This document shows positions 57,514 to 64,000 of a DNA stretch of 64,000 bases, piece by piece (the first letter of the stretch is position 1; each line of letters starts with the position of its first letter). The notes beneath the pieces were generated by a model. It made no database searches and had not been told where the DNA came from. It saw only the letters and a list, made by a program, of their open reading frames with translations. A program made the position numbers and the translations under genes. The DNA comes from SIG636 sp045592105 (GTDB lineage Bacteria > Bacillota > Clostridia > Oscillospirales > CAG-382), in assembly GCA_045592105.1 (NCBI GenBank), contig JAZNUB010000066.1:1-64000 (forward strand), written 5' to 3'.

Positions 57514-59211
57514 TTAGCTCTTCGAGGATATAAAGCAGCTCGGACAGATCCTCCTGCCATAGCGTATGGCCGCCACGGATTTCGGAGCCAGAGAAGCGGA
57601 TCCCCCGTCTAACATCACAGAACCGTTTTCGGTTTCCTTCATTTGCTCTACAGTAAGGGGCATTGCATCGTCGGAACGGTAGTGCACAGTGTAATTATTA
57701 TCCACAACAACAACACCAAGGGCGGAATACTTCAGAAGTTCATCATAATGAGTATTAGACTGAACCAAACCTGTTTTGATGCTGCTTTCCCAAATGGCGA
57801 CCACCGTAAAGCAAAGTGCAGCGGTCATTTCGATAAAGCCAAACAGAGCACTGTTTAATGCATATAAAACGGAATATACCACACCGACACCAAGCATAGC
57901 GATAGGCAGCCAAATTGTTTTGTGTGTTCCGGGAATACGACATTTCTTTATGAGTTCCCAGATCATAAAAGCTATACATGAGAATATCCAAACCACAGCA
58001 GCATAATACAGATAGGTACGCTGATAATCATCCCAGCCGATTTCATAACCAAGATGGAATCGGAACGCAAGCTGATGCAGATCGTTGGTAAGGATACCAA
58101 CGATCAATATGATGGAAGGAATATACATCCAGCTCCACTTCTTTGACATACGATAATTTTCGGGCTTTCCTATATATTTTGCCGCAAACAAACAAATCTG
58201 CGGAATGAGTATCATCGAAATGTAGTAGGCATACCAGCACCACTGCCCAATCGGAAAAACCCGGTAAAAAACCGTAAGACGCAGAGTTCGCATTAGCATC
58301 CAGAACATCATCAAAGCCACGAGAATAATCAGGTGACGACGAATAGTCTTATTCACTATACGGTCATATACTGATATCCCCCAAAACACGAGAATTCCGA
58401 GATAGATCATCACTACAACTATGTGTGATATCACATACATCACCGGTGTTGTATCCATGGTAACTACACGAACAAAGTTTGCAAACAAAAGCAAAAAGAT
58501 CCCCAGCAACACATTTATAGTATAGGACCGGGGTTTGCCTTCACTACTCATAAGCCCTTGCTTTTGCAAGGAGCGGTAAATTGCCAGAATCAAACACTCG
58601 TCCAATATGTAGGAAATAGAAAGAAACTCAAATCCACGTGGCAAAAACTGCTCTATAAGCCAGATTGTGATGCTACTGAACACGGTACACAGAAGAAGCG
58701 TAGTGTGCAAACGGGATTTTATCTTCTTTTTAGCAATGGCATAAAAGGTAATACCTATCATCGAGAGCATATACCCGATAAGATAGACATAGTATAATGC
58801 GTGTAAAGGTCCGTATTCACGTACAAGCTTAGTCGCTCCGTCAGCAAACTCAACATCCACCGTGCTGTAATAGATTGGCAGAACGCCTGGGCTGGTGGTA
58901 ATGCCAAGCATCACAATCCCAATGGTAACAAGGGTTATCATCAGCGGCTTTGAGCGTTTTATCCCGCAAAAGCGAAGCACCATCATAAGCATAAAAAATG
59001 GCAAAAACACGCTGCCAAGATATGAAATTCTGTTTGAGTTAAGTGCCGAGCCAAGATTTGGCGATACAGAAATCATAAAGTAACCAAGGTTGCATACAGA
59101 TACCGAAATGAAAACCAACAGCAGCCATATATCACGCTTTTTATCAGCAACAACGCAAACGCCAACCATACACAGCGAGACAAGAGCTGTAATTCCATAA
59201 GCTAATGACAT
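57514..59211 (-). CDS. N-terminal part of frameshifted histidine kinase 2 (7TM sensor regions and PAS-like domain)
   Basis: 565 residues. Two seven-helix-like membrane blocks: an N-terminal HisK_N_7TM-type block (about 5-215) and a second block (about 230-455). A PAS-like domain follows (YSALGVVVVDNNYTVHYRSDDAMPLT, about 490-530). From about residue 540 (after VMLDGG) the frame is wrong; the correct one continues as RFSGSEIRGG. The break lies in the five-C run at 57602-57606. ATG 59211 has an excellent GGAGGTG site. First gene of the two-component operon, behind the promoter at 59384. Confidence 0.82.
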   Translation of the reverse strand: MSLAYGITALVSLCMVGVCVVADKKRDIWLLLVFISVSVCNLGYFMISVSPNLGSALNSNRISYLGSVFLPFFMLMMVLRFCGIKRSKPLMITLVTIGIVMLGITTSPGVLPIYYSTVDVEFADGATKLVREYGPLHALYYVYLIGYMLSMIGITFYAIAKKKIKSRLHTTLLLCTVFSSITIWLIEQFLPRGFEFLSISYILDECLILAIYRSLQKQGLMSSEGKPRSYTINVLLGIFLLLFANFVRVVTMDTTPVMYVISHIVVVMIYLGILVFWGISVYDRIVNKTIRRHLIILVALMMFWMLMRTLRLTVFYRVFPIGQWCWYAYYISMILIPQICLFAAKYIGKPENYRMSKKWSWMYIPSIILIVGILTNDLHQLAFRFHLGYEIGWDDYQRTYLYYAAVVWIFSCIAFMIWELIKKCRIPGTHKTIWLPIAMLGVGVVYSVLYALNSALFGFIEMTAALCFTVVAIWESSIKTGLVQSNTHYDELLKYSALGVVVVDNNYTVHYRSDDAMPLTVEQMKETENGSVMLDGGSASLAPKSVAAIRYGRRICPSCFISSKS

Positions 59212-59383
59212 TTTTCGGCACCTCCTTTTCTATCGCAGACAAGTCTCCCTTTGCGAATTTATCTATATCTTGACTCGATCAACCTCGGGAAAATTGCACC
59301 ACTCTTTTCTTAAATATAAGATGGTAAATATCACGTTCAAAAAGCACGATAGGTTAATCAAAGCACATAATACACTGGATAAT

Positions 59384-59412
59384 ATCATACCACTCAAGCA
59401 AATAATTGTCAA
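59384..59412 (-). promoter_or_regulatory. Promoter of the two-component operon
   Basis: Minus strand TTGACA (59412-59407), 17-base spacer, TATGAT (59389-59384). RNA would start near 59377, leaving a long leader. Confidence 0.75.
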
Positions 59413-59560
59413 CGCTAACGCACATTTAGAGTGTAGGACTATCATTTTGTATACTAATTATGAATTTGCACACTTCTTGCCCCGAGAATTGGATGCCGAC
59501 AATCAATGATAGTAGACACCTAAATTCATAAGTGGCTGTAACAACTTTATAAAAAACAAA

Positions 59561-59582
59561 GCCTTGCGATACACCGCAAGGC
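59561..59582 (-). terminator. Terminator of the small acidic membrane protein gene
   Basis: An 8-bp GC-rich stem (59561-59568 with 59575-59582), 6-base loop, followed on the minus strand by TTTGTTTTTT. Confidence 0.88.
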
Positions 59583-59599
59583 CTTATAGTAACAAATGT

Positions 59600-59854
59600 T
59601 TAGTTTTTACGGGAGGATTTAACGATCCTGTATATTACATAGCCGATAGCGGCAATAACAACAGCACCGATAATTGCCCCGATTATGCACTTCTTTTTAT
59701 CAATAGCCTTTTTGGAAGCGCACACTTCAAACTCATCATCTGCATCGTCCCACAACTGATCCAACTCTTCAGGGGAAGTATCGTCCAAAGAGAGCTCCAC
59801 ACAGTCATCATCAGGACAAAGATCATCGTTTAAAAAAAGCTTATTTTCATCCAT
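59600..59854 (-). CDS. Small acidic single-pass membrane protein
   Basis: 84 residues from ATG 59854 (a GTG directly before it is an alternative). The first 45 residues are strongly acidic (DDLCPDDDCVELSLDDTSPEELDQLWDDADDEFE), followed by a Lys-rich stretch, one membrane helix (IIGAIIGAVVIAAIGYVIYRIV) and a basic end. The charge pattern predicts the acidic part in the cytoplasm or outside with the basic tail inside. Own promoter and terminator, so a monocistronic gene. Unknown function. Confidence 0.8.
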   Translation of the reverse strand: MDENKLFLNDDLCPDDDCVELSLDDTSPEELDQLWDDADDEFEVCASKKAIDKKKCIIGAIIGAVVIAAIGYVIYRIVKSSRKN

Positions 59855-59881
59855 CACGCATACGCTCCTTTCTTTTTCTTA

Positions 59882-59910
59882 ATTATAAACATTAATTAAC
59901 GCTTTGTCAA
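59882..59910 (-). promoter_or_regulatory. Promoter of the small acidic membrane protein gene
   Basis: Minus strand TTGACA (59910-59905), 17-base spacer, TATAAT (59887-59882): a perfect consensus pair. Confidence 0.88.
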
Positions 59911-59955
59911 GAGTGCAATAAACTATTTTTCCTATTTTTTGCTAAATTTCTTTTT

Positions 59956-61635
59956 CTATTCAGCTTTGTTTAATAAATTAAGTTCAACAACTTCCCAACG
60001 GCCGCCGTTGTTTATATAAAGCAAGCGATAAATACCCGCAACACGTTCCACTTTACCGCCGTTTACGCGGGTACCTGTAACGTCATAATGAACGTCGCAT
60101 CTGAACGCATTATCAGCATATCCAACATAGTTGTCTACATACAAAGAGTTGTATACGATGGTGTGATCTCTGCGCCAATACATACCCGCATAGGAGCCCA
60201 TAACAACGTCATACGCTTTGGAACGCAAACGAGTTTTTGATAAAACGTTATTAAAGTTTGCGTTTAGGTTTTCCCTGCCCATAAACGTGTATTCCATCAT
60301 CGCCTCGGCAAAGCCCTTTGCAAGCTCCTCGTACTGAGGTATTGCTGCTGCATTGGGTGCTAAATCGCATCTATAGCTGTTTTTATCATAATTAACAAGC
60401 TCGTATTCATTTCCCTCTGCATCCTTTACAGAAAAATTGGGCTTAAAAAACATTCCTTTGAACGTGTAAACACAGCATACTCTGGGATTAGCAAGCTCGT
60501 TTTTGTATTCGCTAACTTCGCTGTATTCGATATCGGTATCGGTTATATACTGTTCGTTGCCGCTAACATCAACGCCGTTAACGAAAACCAAAGCATCCTT
60601 CGGAACGGATAAAACGTAATCTGCCGTGCCCGAATTAAAAGCGTATTCAAATTTGTTGGGATCAGCACCCTCAAAACGCTTAAGCTCATCCCCGTTATAC
60701 AAAACCTTAACCTCGGGCAAGCTGTAAAAGCTTTTAATAGTATATTCGGTGGAAAACGGTATTCCCTCACATTCCTTTTCAAGCGGATTAAGGAAAGGAT
60801 ATGAAATGCTTTTTCCCGTTATGTATTTTGTTGAAACTCTGATATCGTTTACATATATCTCTGCACCGCTGGGAACGGTTATAACAACATCCGTTGTGGA
60901 AGAATCGGCGTTAAAGCCAATTGCGTTCTCTTCAACTTCGTGCTGTTTAAGTGCTGTGCCGTTAAGCTCTGCCAAAGCTTTATATTCACCGAAAGGAGCG
61001 CGATAGGTAAACGAAGAGAAGGCTTTGTTTTCCTCTTTTTCAAACTCCGTAACAAATGGGCTCAAGCAAGCTTTAAATCTATCGCCCGCAACGGAAACGC
61101 CGTTAATACTAACTTTAGAGTTGCACGGAGCATACAAAGTTACCTCAGGATTTACCGTGTCAAGAAGCGCCTTATCCAACGATAGCTCTAAGACAGACCA
61201 ACGAGGCATATTATACGCGCCGCTTCCATTCTTTTCTACGGTTAGCGTACACAACATTAGCTCGTCGTTTTTCACCTTAAAAACGTCAACTCCACCCTTG
61301 CTTTCTGTTGGTGAACGGCGGCAAGTAAGGCTCTTACCTTTAAAATAAGCAGCGTATGCTAAATCAACGTCTGTTTCGATAGCTTGAAATTCGCTACCGT
61401 AAAGCTCTTCGTTAAGAATGGATTTCCAACCTTTCTCGTCTATATCGGCAATATAATTTTTTGCATAGTGCTCACTTAACCCATTTTGATATGACGATAA
61501 AAAGGTCCAAATAACAATCTGGCTTCCTACGAACAATAACAGAAGCACCAATATATATATTAGTAAGCCTTTTTTATATGCAGTAAGCTGTTTAATCCTT
61601 GAAAAAACGCTTTTCTTAGCTGGAGATACAACCAT
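59956..61635 (-). CDS. Membrane-anchored extracellular repeat protein (TcaA-like)
   Basis: 559 residues. Cytoplasmic N-terminus, one membrane helix (about 25-48), then an extracellular part with three related domains, each containing a short strand pair of the form V-x-I/V-N-G/D-V/I-x-V-S (VSINGVSVAG, IYVNDIRVST, VFVNGVDVSG). The C-terminal 120 residues form an NTF2-like domain (YTFMGRENLNANFNNVL through HYDVTGTRVNGG and VERVAGIYRLLYINNGGRW). This design resembles TcaA-like envelope proteins; the function is not assigned. Three bases after the NAGPA-type gene stop. Confidence 0.75.
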   Translation of the reverse strand: MVVSPAKKSVFSRIKQLTAYKKGLLIYILVLLLLFVGSQIVIWTFLSSYQNGLSEHYAKNYIADIDEKGWKSILNEELYGSEFQAIETDVDLAYAAYFKGKSLTCRRSPTESKGGVDVFKVKNDELMLCTLTVEKNGSGAYNMPRWSVLELSLDKALLDTVNPEVTLYAPCNSKVSINGVSVAGDRFKACLSPFVTEFEKEENKAFSSFTYRAPFGEYKALAELNGTALKQHEVEENAIGFNADSSTTDVVITVPSGAEIYVNDIRVSTKYITGKSISYPFLNPLEKECEGIPFSTEYTIKSFYSLPEVKVLYNGDELKRFEGADPNKFEYAFNSGTADYVLSVPKDALVFVNGVDVSGNEQYITDTDIEYSEVSEYKNELANPRVCCVYTFKGMFFKPNFSVKDAEGNEYELVNYDKNSYRCDLAPNAAAIPQYEELAKGFAEAMMEYTFMGRENLNANFNNVLSKTRLRSKAYDVVMGSYAGMYWRRDHTIVYNSLYVDNYVGYADNAFRCDVHYDVTGTRVNGGKVERVAGIYRLLYINNGGRWEVVELNLLNKAE

Positions 61636-61637
61636 AA

Positions 61638-62747
61638 TTAATTGCCCTCCTTTTTAATCAAAATAGCGTTAGGCAAACCGCGTTCCCCCGTAACGGAAGC
61701 GCAATCATTAATACTAACGCCGTTATAGTGCATACGCGTAGAGGAGCCACCGTCTAAATTAGCGGCGTTTACTGCGCCAAACTCCAGCATTATGTCAACA
61801 AGGTCGTCGTAGGTTGCACCTATGCTGTGAGGCTGTCTGCCATCAACAACAAGCAAAAGTATGGCACCATCAGCCCTTTGACCTATAGCCGTGCGCGGGT
61901 TAAGACCGCCACCAAGTGCTTTCTTCTCATTAAGGGGCTTGCCGTTTATAATCAAAACAGGGCCAGGTGCAAAGCTAACTGCACTAACTATTTTTTGCTC
62001 CATCGCCATCTTACCCGAATACGTGCCAACGTGCAAAATATTGTTTTCGTCAAAGCCAACAACGCAATTATACTTTAGATCCTCCCCGCCCCAAAGAATT
62101 TGAGAGTTGCCCATAACAAGGCCATCGGGGATACCACCGTTTCCTGTACCGTTCGGATCGTAAAAGCCCCCTGCGTTAGTGCCGCCTATGGCATCGTATT
62201 TGTTAATGAAGCTTGATAGCGTCATACCCTCGCTTTGAGGGCCATAGCTATCCAAGGTTGCCACAAAAACTCTTGAAGGGTCGTCAATTATCATCATTTC
62301 GCCGTGATAAGTAAAACCGTCTACTTCAACAATTTTAACACCGTTGTCATCAACTACGATTTTATCGTCACTAACGGGCAAATCATAGGAGGGTGCGTTT
62401 GGTACATAGCCGGAGTTCTCTTCATACTCGGCAGATGTATCGTTATCGGGCTTAGGCATAACAATTAAACCGGGGTTCATTTCCTCGTGAACGTCATTGT
62501 TGCGGTTACCCAATATGCTATCAATTTTAGAAGAGCTTAGAAACAACTTAGGTATCCATTTTGCCGCACTTGTTTCGTTAAGGCTTTGAACAAACAAATC
62601 ACGCGCGCTTTCAGAAGGACCGTGTGTGATAACAAGACCTGTGCTATAAACTATAAGCACCAAAGCCAAAAGCGTTACACCTATCACGGTTAAGAAACGA
62701 CCGACATACTTAAGAATTAATTTTGTTTTAGATTTAGTTTTTTCCAT
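61638..62747 (-). CDS. Phosphodiester glycosidase (NAGPA-domain) membrane protein
   Basis: 369 residues. N-terminal membrane helix (about 15-37), a spacer, then a NAGPA domain: GGTNAGGFYDPNG, GNSQILWGG, VSFAPGPVLIINGK, NPRTAIGQRADGAILLLVVDGR and NAANLDGGSSTRMHYNG are the signature blocks. Such enzymes remove terminal GlcNAc or similar from phosphodiester-linked glycans; Bacillus homologues trim teichoic or extracellular polymers. ATG at 62747 with AAGGAAG; overlaps the deacetylase gene by 14 bases. Confidence 0.9.
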   Translation of the reverse strand: MEKTKSKTKLILKYVGRFLTVIGVTLLALVLIVYSTGLVITHGPSESARDLFVQSLNETSAAKWIPKLFLSSSKIDSILGNRNNDVHEEMNPGLIVMPKPDNDTSAEYEENSGYVPNAPSYDLPVSDDKIVVDDNGVKIVEVDGFTYHGEMMIIDDPSRVFVATLDSYGPQSEGMTLSSFINKYDAIGGTNAGGFYDPNGTGNGGIPDGLVMGNSQILWGGEDLKYNCVVGFDENNILHVGTYSGKMAMEQKIVSAVSFAPGPVLIINGKPLNEKKALGGGLNPRTAIGQRADGAILLLVVDGRQPHSIGATYDDLVDIMLEFGAVNAANLDGGSSTRMHYNGVSINDCASVTGERGLPNAILIKKEGN

Positions 62748-64000
62748 TTCTACTTCCTTTATTTATTACGAGCAGTAGTATTGCACCAACTGGGATTACA
62801 ATTAATAGCACCCATTTAAGTTTACCGATGCCGTTATTTGTAGTTGAATCTTTATTTGTGCCGTTTTGCTCCTCAATATCTTCACTTATAGGCTCGGATA
62901 TTTCTGTTTCAATTTCCGTTCGTGCTAACGGCAGATAAATTTTTGCTGGCATATACCTTTCAAGCTTTTCCTGCTGTATCACAACTGCTGTTAAGCAAGC
63001 GGCTTGCCTTATGCGTTCTATTTCAAGCCTTTGTTCTTCGTAAGAAACCACGTTTTCAAACAATCCGTTAATTTTTGTATCCATTCCAACAGTAGAACGG
63101 TATAGCCCAAATTTGCACGGACTGTACGAACGTATTTGGGTAGCCTTTGTTACAGGCGCACCGTCAACGCCGTATATCCAGTTATAAAGGCTTGAAAAAC
63201 GATGTTGAGATTTATGGCATCCAAACGCTTCCTGCGATATGTTAAAAGCGCTTTTTCCGCCAAAACACTCAAGCGGTTGATCCCAATCAAAAAGCACCTC
63301 GTTTTCTTTCCATAAATGGATATACGTTTTTGGTACATCCCATACTCCTTCTTGTGCCGAAACTTCAAGAGCCGACATAACGGAAGTTGTGTTCAGCATA
63401 TGCGCGCCGTGCCCGTATTCACCGTCAATATCGTGACAAGCAACAACAAGCGGCTTGTACCGCCCAAACAGCTTCACGTAGAAATCAACAAGCTTGTCCT
63501 CCGTGCAGCCAACGCTTCCAAAAGCCGTGCGTGCCTCTTGCAGGCTTTTACAATAAAGATCCGGAAACTCCGATATCACAGGATAATACTTAACGCCACA
63601 GGTCCACAACCCGTCCAGTAGCTCGTGCGGACGGTCGTGCGTGTTCCAATGGTTGGTAAAATACACTATCTGAACACCGTAGCCGTTTGCGGCACACCAA
63701 GGGATCATACCCGCAAAGTAAAGCTGGTCATCATCGCTGTGCGTGGGGCAAATAAGTATATCAGCGCTTTCAAGCGTTTCCCACCGTTGTACCCAATTGG
63801 GTATCTCGGTAGTTTTGAAGGCATACACATCCGCAACCGAAACTGCATCATCATAAGTTATGCTAACGCTTTTTTCACCGTTAAGTGTGATATACTGATG
63901 CAAATACTCTGTTGAATGCGCTGAAAGCTCAACACCGTCCGCAACAACCGTAAAACCCACAGGCATTCGATCATATTTTATGTAAATGCCGTATAAGGCG
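62734..64000 (-). CDS. PIG-L family deacetylase with C-terminal membrane helix (5' end outside window)
   Basis: Open to the window edge, so the N-terminus is missing; at least 422 residues are seen. Catalytic zinc motif C-P-T-H-S-D-D-D (HPDDE type), and a later GHGAHMLNTTSVM histidine, as in LmbE/PIG-L N-acetylglucosamine deacetylases. The domain before it is a beta-rich fragment. A membrane helix near the C-terminus (LKWVLLIVIPVGAILLLVI) with basic tail places the enzyme outside. With the neighbouring NAGPA protein it suggests editing of an exported GlcNAc-containing glycan. Confidence 0.88.
   Translation of the reverse strand, partial: ALYGIYIKYDRMPVGFTVVADGVELSAHSTEYLHQYITLNGEKSVSITYDDAVSVADVYAFKTTEIPNWVQRWETLESADILICPTHSDDDQLYFAGMIPWCAANGYGVQIVYFTNHWNTHDRPHELLDGLWTCGVKYYPVISEFPDLYCKSLQEARTAFGSVGCTEDKLVDFYVKLFGRYKPLVVACHDIDGEYGHGAHMLNTTSVMSALEVSAQEGVWDVPKTYIHLWKENEVLFDWDQPLECFGGKSAFNISQEAFGCHKSQHRFSSLYNWIYGVDGAPVTKATQIRSYSPCKFGLYRSTVGMDTKINGLFENVVSYEEQRLEIERIRQAACLTAVVIQQEKLERYMPAKIYLPLARTEIETEISEPISEDIEEQNGTNKDSTTNNGIGKLKWVLLIVIPVGAILLLVINKGSRNGKN

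Larger units (their letters stand above)
59212..59599. other. Intergenic region with leader, promoter and terminator
   Basis: No convincing gene. From left to right it holds the ribosome site of kinase 2, a leader of about 165 bases, the kinase-operon promoter (59384-59412) and the terminator of the gene at 59600 (59561-59582). Short open frames on both strands (60 and 79 codons) have no ribosome sites. Confidence 0.75.

Noticed and set aside
59263..59509. Two short open frames (60 codons minus, 79 codons plus) in the gap before kinase 2
   Set aside because: No ribosome site, overlap each other and the mapped promoter; no family resemblance.

Overview
The window looks like a piece of a low-to-middle G+C Clostridia chromosome (Bacillota), most likely an uncultured gut or rumen relative of the Oscillospirales. 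I base this on the gene repertoire: a ThiN-type thiamine pathway, a K+-dependent membrane pyrophosphatase, YfhO and LtaS-like envelope proteins, several dockerin-bearing exported proteins, AGGAGG-type ribosome binding sites and clean TTGACA/TATAAT promoters. I saw no rRNA, tRNA, CRISPR, prophage or insertion sequence.

Layout. (1) 1-5022, plus strand: the end of a thiamine operon (thiH partial, thiE, HAD phosphatase, thiD, thiC, thiN). (2) 5049-9911, plus: a zinc-uptake operon (Fur-family regulator, ZnuA/C/B-like ABC transporter, large lipoprotein) behind a strong promoter with an overlapping inverted repeat. It ends in a convergent intergenic region with three stem-loops. (3) Everything from 10076 to the end is on the minus strand. 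10076-13530 holds a GME-like protein, radA, a cell-wall amidase and a membrane protein. (4) 13597-21775 is an operon of MBOAT acyltransferase, two AlgJ/AlgX-like (DHHW) lipoproteins with a small membrane partner, an FkbH-type HAD protein, an acyl carrier protein, a serine hydrolase and exonuclease III. The first six resemble a Dlt system in which the carrier would bear a glyceryl (or similar) group instead of D-alanine; this is the most interesting system I see. (5) 21947-24505: a dockerin amidase and an LprI-like lipoprotein whose promoters share a 28-bp identical element. (6) 24721-28700: potABCD. (7) 28807-37310: LtaS-like protein, a FlK-like thioesterase, hppA and YfhO.

(8) 37575-54816 is an accessory, surface-oriented region. 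It has five dockerin proteins (LRR, adhesin-like, repeat and beta-helix types) but no cohesin, and between them a cluster of small unknown, zinc-ribbon and pseudo-receiver proteins (41581-46213). The promoters of that cluster and of the dockerin operon share an identical 27-bp element at the same distance from the -10 box. (9) 54974-59211: a LuxR/NarL-type response regulator with two membrane histidine kinases, a plausible controller of that regulon. (10) 59600-64000: a small membrane protein, then an envelope operon (TcaA-like repeat protein, NAGPA-type phosphodiester glycosidase, partial PIG-L deacetylase).

Three genes between 48.7 and 59.2 kb (the repeat-dockerin gene and both kinases) each carry one single-base deletion that splits them, and a fourth gene (43883) has an in-frame stop before a coding-like tail. 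These may be assembly errors or real decay or phase switching. The two halves of each frameshifted gene are given as separate entries and cross-referenced.
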